DNA of 46,446 nucleotides from the NCBI GenBank assembly GCA_900547685.1, contig URHS01000016.1, forward strand, positions 1 to 46,446, in the 5' to 3' direction. Both the position numbers and the translations under genes were made by a program. Below the pieces are notes generated by a model. That model worked only from the letters and a program-made list of their open reading frames with translations. It was not told where the DNA came from and made no database searches. Origin of the DNA: an uncultured Blautia sp. (GTDB lineage Bacteria; Bacillota; Clostridia; Lachnospirales; Lachnospiraceae). Positions 24,105 through 34,052 of the stretch are shown here, one piece after another (within the stretch, counting starts at the first letter, position 1; every line of letters starts with the position of its first letter).

Positions 24105-25349
24105 ATGAAAAAAGCAGTCGGCATTATTGCAGAATATAATCCTTTTCACAAAGGACATGAGTATCAAATCCAACAGGCAAAAGAAAAAACAGGAGCGGAG
24201 ATTGCTGTCATTTTAATGAGCGGAGATTTTGTACAGCGGGGTACTCCTGCCATTTTAGCAAAACACCAAAGAACAGCCATGGCACTGCTAGGAGGTGCAG
24301 ACATTGTTTTCGAGCTGCCTTCCTTTTATGCCTGCGGCAGTGCAGAATATTTCTCATCAGGAGCAGTTGCTGTTTTCAACGCCTTAAATTCCATTGATTT
24401 TCTATGTTTTGGAAGCGAAAGCGGTGAAATCGATACTTTCTGCTTTTTGGGAAAACTTCTTGCAGATGAACCCATACTTTATAAAGAAAAATTATGCAAC
24501 TTTCTTAAAAAAGGGCTGTCTTTTCCTGTTGCTCGAAAATCTGCATTAATCGAATATTTACAAAAAAGTAATCTTCCTTTTGAAAAAGATTTTTTAGATA
24601 CTCCAAATAATATTTTAGGTATAGAATACTGCAAAGCTCTGTCCGCACAAAACAGTTCCCTCATACCTGTTACCATAAAAAGAACAGGAAGTTCCTATCA
24701 TGAACTTTCTCTTTCTTCTGCTTTTCCCAGTGCCTCTGCCATACGCAGAGAACTTATTTCCTCTCAAAATGTACAAGAAGTCCTTTTTGACACTTTAAAA
24801 AACGCACAGCCTCCTGCAGTGCGGGATTATCTCTGCTCTTTATCAAAAAAAGAAACTTTTCTCACTGAAAATGATTTCTCTGTGCTTTTAAAATATGAGC
24901 TTATGAAAAACACACCGGAAAGTTTATGTGCTTTCTCCGATATATCTCCTGATTTGGCCAGACGTATTTATCGTCATCTAAATACCTTTAAAAATTTCAC
25001 ACAATTTACAGAGCAACTAAAAACAAAAGAACTGACTTACACTCGTATTTCTCGGGCTTTACTCCACGTATTGTTAAATATCTCATCTGATTTACCTGTT
25101 GCTTCTCCTATGTATGTAAGGCTTTTGGGATTTAAAAAAGAAAGCTCCGGTTTTCTCCGTACTCTGCAAAATAACAGTGCCCTTCCAATCATTACAAAAG
25201 CCGCTGATTATAAAAAACTGTTGCCAAAAGAAGCTTATTTACCATTTGAAAAAGATTTATTTGCTTCTAATCTCTACGAAACAGTAAAATGCAATAAAAA
25301 ACCGGCAGCTTTTACAAATGATTTGCAAAAACCGCCGATTATACTTTGA
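24105..25349 (+). CDS. tmcAL: tRNA(Met) cytidine acetate ligase TmcAL
   Basis: 414 residues. Activates acetate with ATP to acetyl-AMP and transfers it to C34 of elongator tRNA-Met, making ac4C. The N-terminal nucleotidyltransferase signature is GIIAEYNPFHKGHEYQI, with MSGDFVQRGTPA and FELPSFYACGSAEYFSSGAV following, as in B. subtilis YlbM/TmcAL. GGAGG upstream fixes the start. It diverges from ackA, whose product makes acetate. Its stop is only 3 bases from the convergent DUF711 gene, with no terminator between. Confidence 0.93.
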   Translation: MKKAVGIIAEYNPFHKGHEYQIQQAKEKTGAEIAVILMSGDFVQRGTPAILAKHQRTAMALLGGADIVFELPSFYACGSAEYFSSGAVAVFNALNSIDFLCFGSESGEIDTFCFLGKLLADEPILYKEKLCNFLKKGLSFPVARKSALIEYLQKSNLPFEKDFLDTPNNILGIEYCKALSAQNSSLIPVTIKRTGSSYHELSLSSAFPSASAIRRELISSQNVQEVLFDTLKNAQPPAVRDYLCSLSKKETFLTENDFSVLLKYELMKNTPESLCAFSDISPDLARRIYRHLNTFKNFTQFTEQLKTKELTYTRISRALLHVLLNISSDLPVASPMYVRLLGFKKESSGFLRTLQNNSALPIITKAADYKKLLPKEAYLPFEKDLFASNLYETVKCNKKPAAFTNDLQKPPIIL

Positions 25350-25352
25350 TTT

Positions 25353-26717
25353 TTAGTTTTTAAAGCTATGAATTGGTGCAGGTATTCTTCCTTTGCGGCT
25401 GACAAAAGCTTCACAGGAATATGGATTTACCGGCATAATCGGTGCATATCCCAGTAAACCTCCGAATTCAACGGTTTCACCTACTCCTTTTCCGATTACA
25501 GGAATCACACGAACTGCTGTTGTTTTCTGGTTTACCATACCGATTGCACATTCGTCTGCAATGATTCCGGAAATGGTAGATGCCTTTGTATCTCCCGGAA
25601 TTGCAATCATATCAAGCCCTACAGAACATACGCAAGTCATAGCCTCCAATTTTTCAATTGTCAAAGCATTGGCTACAACAGCGTCAATCATACCTTGGTC
25701 TTCACTTACCGGAATGAAAGCTCCACTTAATCCTCCTACATAGGAAGATGCCATAACGCCACCTTTTTTCACCTGATCATTTAACAGCGCCAATGCTGCT
25801 GTTGTCCCCGGTGCTCCTGCATATTCAAGACCAATTTCGCAAAGAATATCTGCCACACTGTCTCCAATCGCCGGTGTAGGTGCAAGAGATAAATCCACAA
25901 TTCCAAAAGGAATACCAAGACGTTTGGATGCTTCCTGCGCCACCAATTGTCCCACACGAGTCACTTTAAATGCTGTCTTTTTAATTGTTTCGCAAAGCAC
26001 TTCAAAGCTTTTACCACGGACTCTCTCCAGAGCAGTTTTTACTACACCCGGACCCGAAACACCTACGTTAATAATGGCATCTGCCTCTGTTACACCATGA
26101 AAAGCTCCTGCCATAAAAGGATTGTCATCCGGTGCATTACAAAATACTACCAGTTTTGCACATCCCAGAGAATCGTCTTCCTTTGTTGCTTCGGCAGTCT
26201 CCAGTATAATTTCACCCATCAGACGAACTGCATCCATATTGATACCTGTCTTTGTAGAACCCAGATTCACAGAACTACATACTCTTTCTGTTCGAGCCAA
26301 CGCCTGAGGAATAGAACGAATTAGCAACTCATCTGCCGGTGTCATTCCCTTACATACTGTTGCAGAATATCCACCGATAAAGTTTACTCCTACTTCTTTG
26401 GCAGCTCTGTCTAACGTTTCCGCCAAAGTCACAAAGTCTTCCGGTGTTTTACAAGCAGCACCGCCTATAAGAGCAATAGGAGTAATAGAAATTCTTTTAT
26501 TTACAATAGGAACTCCAAATTCCTTTGAAATATCCTCTCCTGTTTCTACCAGACGGCTGGCAAGACGAACGATTTTTTCATAGACTTTACGATTTAATTC
26601 CTGCAAGTCTGCGTCGATACAATCCAAAAGACTAATTCCAAGTGTAATGGTACGAACATCCAGATTTTCCTGTTCAATCATCTTGTTCGTTTCATTTACC
26701 TCATACATATTAATCAT
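25353..26717 (-). CDS. DUF711/UPF0210 (PFL) family protein
   Basis: 454 residues, glycine-rich and full length for the family. Recognisable stretches are VRTITLGISLLDC, NFIGGYSATVCKGMTPAD, GVSGPGVVKTALERVRG and SVGLDMIAIPGDT. The family has a pyruvate formate-lyase-like barrel fold but lacks the usual glycyl-radical motif, and its reaction is unknown. It is nearly always paired with the small ACT-domain gene seen 32 bases upstream here. The ATG at 26717 has AGGA 9 bases upstream. Confidence 0.9.
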   Translation of the reverse strand: MINMYEVNETNKMIEQENLDVRTITLGISLLDCIDADLQELNRKVYEKIVRLASRLVETGEDISKEFGVPIVNKRISITPIALIGGAACKTPEDFVTLAETLDRAAKEVGVNFIGGYSATVCKGMTPADELLIRSIPQALARTERVCSSVNLGSTKTGINMDAVRLMGEIILETAEATKEDDSLGCAKLVVFCNAPDDNPFMAGAFHGVTEADAIINVGVSGPGVVKTALERVRGKSFEVLCETIKKTAFKVTRVGQLVAQEASKRLGIPFGIVDLSLAPTPAIGDSVADILCEIGLEYAGAPGTTAALALLNDQVKKGGVMASSYVGGLSGAFIPVSEDQGMIDAVVANALTIEKLEAMTCVCSVGLDMIAIPGDTKASTISGIIADECAIGMVNQKTTAVRVIPVIGKGVGETVEFGGLLGYAPIMPVNPYSCEAFVSRKGRIPAPIHSFKN

Positions 26718-26749
26718 AGTAATTTCCTGTCCTTTCTTCCTGCCGGCTT

Positions 26750-27022
26750 TTAAATACGGTGCATTTTTGTAAAAATATCTTCTAATTGTGCATGAATGAT
26801 AACACCAATTTCTGTTCCTACTGCATCCAGTTCTTCAGAAATTACACTGATTTTCTTAGAACACATACTGGTATCTGTAATCATCATCATATTAAAGTAT
26901 CCATCTACAATGGTTTGTGTGATGTCTAAAATATTGATATTATTTTCCGCAAGATAGGTACAAACCTTTGCTGTAATACCTACGGTATCCTGTCCTACTA
27001 CTGTGATAATGGTTTTTTTCAT
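26750..27022 (-). CDS. ACT-domain protein (UPF0237)
   Basis: 90 residues, a single ACT domain (ITVVGQDTVGITAKVCTYLAENNINILDI). It probably binds an amino acid or similar ligand and regulates its partner, the DUF711 protein encoded directly downstream. Ligand unknown. Confidence 0.92.
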   Translation of the reverse strand: MKKTIITVVGQDTVGITAKVCTYLAENNINILDITQTIVDGYFNMMMITDTSMCSKKISVISEELDAVGTEIGVIIHAQLEDIFTKMHRI

Positions 27023-27047
27023 GCTTCTGTCCTCATTTCTTTCTTTT

Positions 27048-27845
27048 TTATACTGTCACTAAATCGGAAACCTGTTCTCTGTGCGCCACCATAATTTTAA
27101 AATCTGTAGATTTCCATGGATTTTCTCCCATAGTAACTTCAGAACATACAGTTTCATAGGCAAGAGCTTCATAATTGTTTTCCCGACTTAAATGTCCCAA
27201 AAAAACAGCTTTCATCTGGTCGTGTAAAAGTCTGCATAAAAGACGCCCTGCCGTTTCATTGGAAAGATGTCCCCTCTTTCCTAAAATACGCTGTTTCAGA
27301 TAATATGGGTAACTGCCTACCTGCAGCATGTTTACATCATGATTTGCTTCTAAAAGAGGCACATCCAAACCGGATAAATTTTGAACAATATACTCATCAT
27401 AATATCCCAAATCTGTTGCAATTCCTACTGATTTTTTCCCTTGATTTACCCGATATCCCACAGGTTCTGCTGCATCATGAGAAATTGCAAAAGGCTGTAC
27501 TTCTAAATCACCTATCTGAAACTTCCGGTCTGCTTCAACAGGATGAAAAAGTCCCTCCGGCATCTTCCCTAAAGAACTCATTCCCTGCATGGCTTTCATT
27601 GTTCCTTGGGTACAATAAATAGGAATTTTATATTTTCTGGAAATTACTCCCAATCCTTTTATATGGTCGGAATGTTCATGAGTAATTAAGATACCGCTGC
27701 AGTCCCCTGTAGTATGATTGATGCTTCGAAGACCTTCTTCAATACGCTTTCCGCTAATTCCCACATCCACCAATAAACCGGTGGTATCACTTCCAACATA
27801 AATACAGTTACCACTGCTTCCGCTGGCTATACTACATAAATTCAT
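27048..27845 (-). CDS. Metallo-beta-lactamase fold hydrolase, YycJ/WalJ-like
   Basis: 265 residues. The metal-binding motif THEHSDHIKGL and later His (AISHDAAEPVGYRV) and Asp (ATDLGYYD) place it in the MBL superfamily. N-terminal CSIASGSSGNCIYV is typical of YycJ/WalJ, a probable exonuclease usually found near walRK; here walRK are absent and it sits between coaE and the ACT protein. It overlaps the end of coaE by 14 bases. The ribosome site is weak, suggesting translational coupling. Confidence 0.9.
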   Translation of the reverse strand: MNLCSIASGSSGNCIYVGSDTTGLLVDVGISGKRIEEGLRSINHTTGDCSGILITHEHSDHIKGLGVISRKYKIPIYCTQGTMKAMQGMSSLGKMPEGLFHPVEADRKFQIGDLEVQPFAISHDAAEPVGYRVNQGKKSVGIATDLGYYDEYIVQNLSGLDVPLLEANHDVNMLQVGSYPYYLKQRILGKRGHLSNETAGRLLCRLLHDQMKAVFLGHLSRENNYEALAYETVCSEVTMGENPWKSTDFKIMVAHREQVSDLVTV

Positions 27846-28434
27846 AATAAGTTCTCATCTTTCGCTCAATTTGAAGATAAGTATGTGCTACATCTTCATC
27901 GTTATATAATTGGAAGTCGCATCGAGCTTCAAATTCTTCATCAGGAAGCTGATTCGCCATCATTCGAAGAATTTTTTCATCAGAATATCCTCTGTCATGG
28001 CGCAGTCGCTCCATACGCACTTCTTTTTCGCAATAAATATACCACATCTCATCACAAATTTCATCATATTTTTCTTCCAAAAGCAGAGCTGACTCAATAA
28101 AGAAAAATTCCGTTTCTTCTTTTTTTGATCTTTCAATTTCTTTCAAAATATATTTCTTTACAGCAGGATGTATAATATCATCCAGTTTTTTCAGCATCTC
28201 CGGATCTTCAAATACAATAGAGGCAATGGCTTCCCTGTTTAAAGAAGTATCGTCTTTTACAATCCATTCTCCGAACAGTTGAATAACCGGTTCATAACAT
28301 GCTCGTCCCGGCATCATTAATAAGTGCCCTACATCATCCGCCTTTACAATTCGACTGTCAAAATGTTCTTCTATATAATTTAAAACTGCACTTTTTCCAG
28401 AACCTACTCCACCTGTTACTCCTATAATTCTCAT
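27832..28434 (-). CDS. coaE: Dephospho-CoA kinase
   Basis: 200 residues. Phosphorylates the ribose 3'-OH of dephospho-CoA with ATP, the last step of CoA synthesis. P-loop GGVGSGKS (8-15), the KADDVGHLLM substrate region and the lid helix MERLRHDRGYSDEKI are present. The start at 28434 is preferred because AAAGGAGG lies 7 bases upstream; the ATG two codons earlier would be only one base from it. Between polA and the WalJ-like gene, and close enough to both (18-25 bases) to be one operon. Confidence 0.94.
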   Translation of the reverse strand: MRIIGVTGGVGSGKSAVLNYIEEHFDSRIVKADDVGHLLMMPGRACYEPVIQLFGEWIVKDDTSLNREAIASIVFEDPEMLKKLDDIIHPAVKKYILKEIERSKKEETEFFFIESALLLEEKYDEICDEMWYIYCEKEVRMERLRHDRGYSDEKILRMMANQLPDEEFEARCDFQLYNDEDVAHTYLQIERKMRTYYEFM

Positions 28435-28458
28435 ATCCATTCCTCCTTTGTAAATCTG

Positions 28459-31101
28459 CTATTTTGCCTCGTACCAATTTTCCCCTGTATGCATATCAAT
28501 TTCAAGAGCTACAGATAAATGTGCAGCCTCCTTCATCTCCTGCTCCAAAATAGCAGAAACCTGTTCTTGTTCATCTTTTGCTGTTTCAATTAAAAGCTCA
28601 TCATGTACCTGCAGAACTAATCTAGATTTTAAATTTTCTTCTTTTAACCGTTTGTTTACCCGTATCATAGCAATTTTAATAATATCTGCCGCTGTTCCCT
28701 GTATTGGTGAATTCATAGCTACTCTTTCGCCAAAAGAACGCTGCATAAAATTACTGGATTTTAACTCCGGCACTGGTCTGCGTCTGTGAAACAGTGTAGA
28801 AACATAACCTTTTTCCTTTGCCTCTTCTACTAACTTATCTAAAAATCCTTTAATTTTCGGATAAGTGTGAAAATAGCTTTCAATATACTGGGCAGCTTCT
28901 TTTCTGCTGATACTCAAATCCTGACTAAGTCCAAAAGAACTGATGCCATATACAATTCCAAAATTTACAGCTTTGGCATTTCTTCTCTGAAGCGGTGTAA
29001 CTTCATCAAACGGAATGTGAAATACCTGAGAAGCTGTAATTCTATGAATATCCTGTGCCTCTTTATACGCCTGAATTAATTTTTCGTCTCCTGACATGTG
29101 TGCTAATACACGAAGTTCAATCTGCGAATAATCCGCATCTAAAAACACAAAACCATCTTTTGGAATAAATACTTTTCGAAGCATTCTTCCAAGTTCTGTT
29201 CGAACAGGTATATTCTGTAAATTCGGCTCCGTGCTGCTAATTCTGCCTGTTGCAGTAATTGTCTGATTAAAAGTGGAATGTATTCTGCCATCTTCTGCAA
29301 TATAATTGGCAAGCCCATCTGCGTAAGTCGATTTCAACTTTGTAAGCTGTCTGTATTCTAAAATATCAGCTACCAGCTTATGCTCAGGTGCTAACTTTTC
29401 TAACACATCTGCCGCTGTAGAATATCCTGTCTTGGTCTTTTTCCCTCCTGGAAGCTCTAATTTTTCAAATAAAATCACTCCCAGCTGTTTTGGTGAATTT
29501 ATATTAAATTCTTCTCCCGCCTGTTCCCAGATTTCTTTCTCCAAAGCTTCAATACGAATCTGAAGCTTTTCTCCATATTCCTTCAACGCCCCTGCTTCTA
29601 CTAAAATACCTTCTTTCTCCATATCTGCAAGCGTAAACAAAAGAGGCATTTCCATATCTGTATAAAGCTCTTTCATGTTTTCTTTTTCCAGAGCTTTTAA
29701 AAGCGGCATTCTGGATTTAAAAGCAGTATACGCCATATAACAAACACTTTTAGAAAGTTCTTCTTCTTTTTCATCAGCAGCCTTTGCATAAGACAATTTA
29801 CCTAATAAATCTTCTTTTGCAGGAAGCATTTCTCCTAAAAATTCTTTCGCAATATCATCATAAGTGTATTCTGATTTTAAAGGATTTAAAAGATATGCTG
29901 CCAGTCCTGCATCAAACATATCACTGTGAGATTTCAAATCCATATAGCGCAACATTGCCTTAATATTCAAAGAAGCAATCAATTTCCCCTGTTGGCAAAA
30001 CTCCTGTGCCTTTCCAATAAGATATTCTTCTGTAACAAAACCCTGAGGCAAGATACTGTATACTTCTGTTTCTTCTTCTCCCCATGCCAGACCTAAACCT
30101 AAAATCCGTCCTTTTTCTTCCAGAAGTTCAATGCCTGCTACAGGTTGTTTTAAAGCTTTTTCGAAAATTTCTTCTGTCTGGGTAAAATCTGTAATATATC
30201 GAAAATTTTCTTCTATTTTATTTTCTTCTCCTGTGTTCTCAAAACGGGAAAGGAAATTTTTAAACTCTAATTCTTTAAAAAATTCATAAGCCTCCGGTGT
30301 ATAAAGATTATGAATTCTGGCACTTTCCCAGTCATATTCAATAGGGCTGTCTATGCAGATTGTTGCCAGTTCTTTACTTAAAACAGCCAAATCATAATGT
30401 TCTAAAAAAGCTGTTTTTGCTTTATTCGGCCTTAATTCCTCTGCATGAGCCTTAGCATTTTCTACTGTGCCATATTCCAACAAAATTTTAGTTGCTGTCT
30501 TTTCTCCTACACCCGGAAGTCCCGGAATATTATCTGCTGTATCTCCCATTAATGCTTTCAACTCAATAATCTGTAAAGGTGTAAGCTGATAAGCCTCTTT
30601 CACATCATTTTCATAGTAATCTTCAATGGTTGTTTTTCCGCCTTTTGTTTTAGGAATACGAATACAAATATGAGAAGATGCTAACTGCAGTAAATCCCTG
30701 TCCCCGGAAAGAATAGTGACATCCATGCCCTTTTCTTCACTTTTTTTTGCTACTGTTCCCAACAGGTCATCTGCCTCATATCCCTCTTTTGTAATCATGG
30801 TAACACCCATGGCAGAAAGTACATCCTTCATAACCGGTATCTGTTCTCTCAGCTCCATAGGCATAGGCTTTCTGGTGCCTTTATAAGCTTCATACTGTTT
30901 ATGGCGAAACGTCGGAGCGTGCAAATCAAAAGCAACCGTAAGATAATCCGGCTTCTCCTCCTCTAAAATTTTAAATAATATATTCAGAAATCCATAAATT
31001 GCATTTGTATGAAGTCCTTCTGCATTTGTCAAATCAGGCAATCCATAAAATGCCCTGTTTAATATACTGTGTCCATCTATCAGCAGGATTTTTTCCCTCA
31101 T
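28459..31101 (-). CDS. polA: DNA polymerase I
   Basis: 880 residues. The N-terminal 5'-3' exonuclease domain (1-290) begins LLIDGHSILNRAFYGLP and has LPGVGEKTATKIL. The central 3'-5' exonuclease domain (about 310-470) is degenerate: the DxE metal site is missing (VAGIELLEEKG), so proofreading should be absent, as in most Firmicutes. The polymerase domain has DADYSQIELRVLAH (motif A), the O-helix RRNAKAVNFGIVYGIS and VHDELLIE (motif C). It fills gaps and removes RNA primers. An unusual repeat-rich 240-base leader lies upstream. Confidence 0.96.
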   Translation of the reverse strand: MREKILLIDGHSILNRAFYGLPDLTNAEGLHTNAIYGFLNILFKILEEEKPDYLTVAFDLHAPTFRHKQYEAYKGTRKPMPMELREQIPVMKDVLSAMGVTMITKEGYEADDLLGTVAKKSEEKGMDVTILSGDRDLLQLASSHICIRIPKTKGGKTTIEDYYENDVKEAYQLTPLQIIELKALMGDTADNIPGLPGVGEKTATKILLEYGTVENAKAHAEELRPNKAKTAFLEHYDLAVLSKELATICIDSPIEYDWESARIHNLYTPEAYEFFKELEFKNFLSRFENTGEENKIEENFRYITDFTQTEEIFEKALKQPVAGIELLEEKGRILGLGLAWGEEETEVYSILPQGFVTEEYLIGKAQEFCQQGKLIASLNIKAMLRYMDLKSHSDMFDAGLAAYLLNPLKSEYTYDDIAKEFLGEMLPAKEDLLGKLSYAKAADEKEEELSKSVCYMAYTAFKSRMPLLKALEKENMKELYTDMEMPLLFTLADMEKEGILVEAGALKEYGEKLQIRIEALEKEIWEQAGEEFNINSPKQLGVILFEKLELPGGKKTKTGYSTAADVLEKLAPEHKLVADILEYRQLTKLKSTYADGLANYIAEDGRIHSTFNQTITATGRISSTEPNLQNIPVRTELGRMLRKVFIPKDGFVFLDADYSQIELRVLAHMSGDEKLIQAYKEAQDIHRITASQVFHIPFDEVTPLQRRNAKAVNFGIVYGISSFGLSQDLSISRKEAAQYIESYFHTYPKIKGFLDKLVEEAKEKGYVSTLFHRRRPVPELKSSNFMQRSFGERVAMNSPIQGTAADIIKIAMIRVNKRLKEENLKSRLVLQVHDELLIETAKDEQEQVSAILEQEMKEAAHLSVALEIDMHTGENWYEAK

Positions 31102-31114
31102 TGAATTCTCCTTT

Positions 31115-31296
31115 CAAGCCAATAAAATTGGCCTAACTTGCACATCGTGCAAACATTATACTACATACGCAGGCGAGGAAGCGCTCGCAGAGCATTTTCT
31201 CGACAAGTTGTAGCTTACCGGTATAATCTGCCGATTATACGGCAGCAAGCCAATAAAATTGGCTTGGTTTGCACATCGTGCAAACATTATACCACA
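31115..31296. repeat. 51-bp direct repeat pair enclosing nested palindromes, upstream of polA
   Basis: Two 51-bp copies at 31115-31165 and 31246-31296 (46 of 51 identical) each contain two palindromes, GCCAATAAAATTGGC and TTGCACATCGTGCAA, and end CATTATAC(T/C)ACA. The 80 bases between them hold GCGAGgaagcgCTCGC and a GTATAATC/GATTATAC hairpin. No protein, transposase or known RNA family is evident. It lies between the galT terminator and polA. Confidence 0.85.
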
Positions 31297-31302
31297 GAAA
31301 AC

Positions 31303-31331
31303 ACAAAAAAGACAGGCAATGCCCATCTTTT
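31303..31331 (-). terminator. Terminator downstream of galT
   Basis: Minus-strand stem AAGATGGGC / GCCTGTCTT (9 bp, two wobble pairs) with a 3-nt loop followed by TTTTTTGTG. Confidence 0.8.
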
Positions 31332-31342
31332 TTGTCTTGTCC

Positions 31343-32839
31343 TTATAATACAGCCAGAAAACGTCTAAATGCTTCTCTTCCTTCATCTGTACATTTGTAT
31401 ACACCGGCATCTTCCAGTACATGAACAAATACCTGTCCTACTTCTTCATGAAGAATATCCATTACATTTTCTTTTGTAATATTTTCATATTTTGGTGCAA
31501 ATTCTGCTACCCACGCTGCATGTTTTTCTAAAACTTCGTTTTCGGCAGGATCTTTCCCTTCTACAAGATAAGATGCTAAAAGTTCCATTTCTTCTTTTAA
31601 ACGTGCAGGAAGCACTGCCAGTCCCATAACTTCAATTAACCCGATATTTTCTTTCTTAATATGGTGATACTCAGCATGAGGATGATATACACCCAATGGA
31701 TGTTCCTCAGTTGTAATATTATTTCTTAATGTTAAATCTAATTCGTACATATCACCTTTTTTTCTGGCAATTGGTGTTATAGTATTATGTGGCTCTCCAT
31801 CTGTTTCAGCAAAAACAAATGCAGCTTCATCTGTATATCCTCTCCACGCCTCCAAAACATGGCTTGCTAAATCAATCAGACGTTTCTCATCTTTACTTCG
31901 AATTCTAAGTACAGATAACGGCCATTTTACAATACCGGCTTCCACATCTTCATATCCCGGAATCGTCACCATTTCTTCCATCGGTGCCTTTGCCATTGCA
32001 AAAGTATAGTGACCGCCCTGAAAATGGTCATGGCTTAAAATAGAACCACCTACAATTGGAAGGTCTGCATTAGAGCCAAGGAAATAATGAGGAAACAGTT
32101 TAATAAAATCAAACAGTTTGACAAACGTATTTCTTTCAATTTTCATTGGCACATGCTGTCCATTAAATACAATGCAATGTTCATTGTAATAAACATAAGG
32201 AGAATACTGAAATCCCCACTGACTTTCATTAATTGTAATCGGAATAATTCTGTGATTTTCTCTTGCCGGATGGTTTAATCTTCCTGCATATCCTTCATTT
32301 TCCATACAAAGCTGACATTTCGGATAAGTGCTTGCTTTTGCATTTTTAGCTGCTGCAATGGCTTTCGGATCTTTTTCCGGTTTGGAAAGATTAATGGTAA
32401 TATCAATGGTTCCATAAGGACTTTCCACTGTCCATTTCTGGTCTTTCTTAATACGATAACGGCGAATATAGTCACTGTCCTGACTTAATTTGTAGAAATA
32501 GTCAGTAGCTGTTTCCGGACTTTTTTCATATTCTTTCCAGAATTTTTCCTGTACCTGAGAAGGACGCGGCATTAAACAATTCATAATTTTTGTATCAAAT
32601 AAATCTCTGTATCCAATGCTGTCTTCAATAATATTTCTTTTCACTGCTTCATCTAAAAGATTTTTTAATATTTCTTCTAAATCTGTATTGCACTCTTCTG
32701 TCGGTTCTTCGTAGTCATCTTCGTGAAATAAATCAAGTAATAAATTAATTGTATAATTTTTTTCACATACAGGTACAAGCCCTGCGTCTATACCATATTG
32801 AACTAAGTCTCTGATGTCTTTATTTAACATTTTTTTCAC
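31343..32839 (-). CDS. galT: Galactose-1-phosphate uridylyltransferase, class II
   Basis: 498 residues, the size of the Firmicutes class II GalT, which differs from the 350-residue E. coli type. Exchanges galactose-1-phosphate with UDP-glucose to give UDP-galactose. Distinctive stretches are LMPRPSQVQEKFW, CQLCMENEGYAGRLNHPAR, LSHDHFQGGHYTFAMAKAP and GVYHPHAEYHHIKKENIGLIEVMG. It follows galK by 12 bases, forming the first two Leloir steps; galE is not in the window. Confidence 0.96.
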   Translation of the reverse strand: MKKMLNKDIRDLVQYGIDAGLVPVCEKNYTINLLLDLFHEDDYEEPTEECNTDLEEILKNLLDEAVKRNIIEDSIGYRDLFDTKIMNCLMPRPSQVQEKFWKEYEKSPETATDYFYKLSQDSDYIRRYRIKKDQKWTVESPYGTIDITINLSKPEKDPKAIAAAKNAKASTYPKCQLCMENEGYAGRLNHPARENHRIIPITINESQWGFQYSPYVYYNEHCIVFNGQHVPMKIERNTFVKLFDFIKLFPHYFLGSNADLPIVGGSILSHDHFQGGHYTFAMAKAPMEEMVTIPGYEDVEAGIVKWPLSVLRIRSKDEKRLIDLASHVLEAWRGYTDEAAFVFAETDGEPHNTITPIARKKGDMYELDLTLRNNITTEEHPLGVYHPHAEYHHIKKENIGLIEVMGLAVLPARLKEEMELLASYLVEGKDPAENEVLEKHAAWVAEFAPKYENITKENVMDILHEEVGQVFVHVLEDAGVYKCTDEGREAFRRFLAVL

Positions 32840-32851
32840 CTTTCTTATCTA

Positions 32852-34018
32852 TTAAATTCTTCTGGAGCCGTCACCGATTTCTACCACATAAAAATCTGCC
32901 GCATAACCAATTTCTTTTTCATAAATTTCCCCTACATTCTGAATGAAAGAATCAATTTTATCCTCTTTTACAATGCTGACTGTACAGCCGCCAAAACCGG
33001 CTCCTGTCATACGGGAACCAATTACCCCATCTTGTTCCCAGGCAGCTTCTACAAGAGTATCCAATTCTTTTCCTGTCACTTCATAATCATCACGAAGAGA
33101 TATATGAGACTGATTCATAAGCTTTCCGAAAGTTTCCAAATCATTTTCTTTCAAAGCCTTAACTGCCTGAATCGTTCTCTGATTTTCATACACTGCATGT
33201 TTTGCTCTTTTACGGCAGATTGGATTTACAATAAAATCTTTTACTTCTTCAAATTTTTCTTCTGTAAGCTGACCAAGTGCCTGAATATTCTCATGTTTCT
33301 GAATATCTGCCAGTGCTTCTTCACACTCCGCACGTCTTTCGTTATATTTTGAGTCTGTAAGTTTTCTCTTTTTATTGCTGGCTGCAATTACAATTTTTGC
33401 CCCTTCCATCTGAATTGGAGCATACTCATAATGCAAATTTCCCGTATCTAAGAAAATAGCATGATCTTTCTTTCCCATAGCGATAGCAAACTGGTCCATA
33501 ATTCCACAGTTCATACCATTAAACTTATTCTCTGCGTATTGTCCGTACAGAGCTAAATCAATCATAGAAAGACCTTCAAAGCCAAAAAGATCTACTAAAA
33601 CTACACCCATTAAAAGCTCTACGGAAGCAGAAGAAGATAAGCCTGAACCGTTTGGAATATTCCCATACATAACCATATCAAAACCTGCATCTGCCACATA
33701 GCCTTTTTCTTTAAAAGTCCAGATTACTCCCTTTGGATAATTTGTCCAATTAGCTTCTTCTTTATATACTAAATCATCCAAACTTGTCTCAAAAACACCT
33801 AAACGACTAAAATTTTCAGAGTAAAAACGGATTTTCCGGTCTTCTCTCTTTCTTACTACTCCATAAGTTCCGATTGTCAATGCACACGGAAAAACATGTC
33901 CTCCATTATAATCTGTATGTTCGCCAATAAGGTTTACACGTCCAGGTGAAAAATAGCTTCGAATATCTCCTCCTTCTCCATAAAGTTCCTGAAACTTTTC
34001 TAATAGTTTTTTCTCCAT
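32852..34018 (-). CDS. galK: Galactokinase
   Basis: 388 residues, GHMP kinase. Phosphorylates galactose at C1. Family signatures are GRVNLIGEHTDYNGGHVFP, the ATP-binding GNIPNGSGLSSSASVEL and GAGFGGCTVSIV near the C-terminus. GGGAGGTAAAG precedes the ATG. First gene of the galKT operon, with a consensus-like promoter about 80 bases upstream. Confidence 0.97.
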   Translation of the reverse strand: MEKKLLEKFQELYGEGGDIRSYFSPGRVNLIGEHTDYNGGHVFPCALTIGTYGVVRKREDRKIRFYSENFSRLGVFETSLDDLVYKEEANWTNYPKGVIWTFKEKGYVADAGFDMVMYGNIPNGSGLSSSASVELLMGVVLVDLFGFEGLSMIDLALYGQYAENKFNGMNCGIMDQFAIAMGKKDHAIFLDTGNLHYEYAPIQMEGAKIVIAASNKKRKLTDSKYNERRAECEEALADIQKHENIQALGQLTEEKFEEVKDFIVNPICRKRAKHAVYENQRTIQAVKALKENDLETFGKLMNQSHISLRDDYEVTGKELDTLVEAAWEQDGVIGSRMTGAGFGGCTVSIVKEDKIDSFIQNVGEIYEKEIGYAADFYVVEIGDGSRRI

Positions 34019-34052
34019 CTTTACCTCCCAATTACTGCTTTACCTTTTATTT

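Noticed and set aside
25290..25352. Terminator between convergent tmcAL and the DUF711 gene
   Set aside because: Only a weak repeat of AAAACCGGC/CCGCC-type segments within tmcAL coding sequence; no proper stem with T run was found.
31115..31296. CRISPR array
   Set aside because: Only two repeat copies, 51 bp long with internal palindromes and a single 80-bp spacer, and no cas genes.
31138..31428. Short open frames on both strands across the polA-upstream repeats
   Set aside because: They run through palindromes and a terminator and partly over the galT end; no ribosome sites or recognisable protein sequence.
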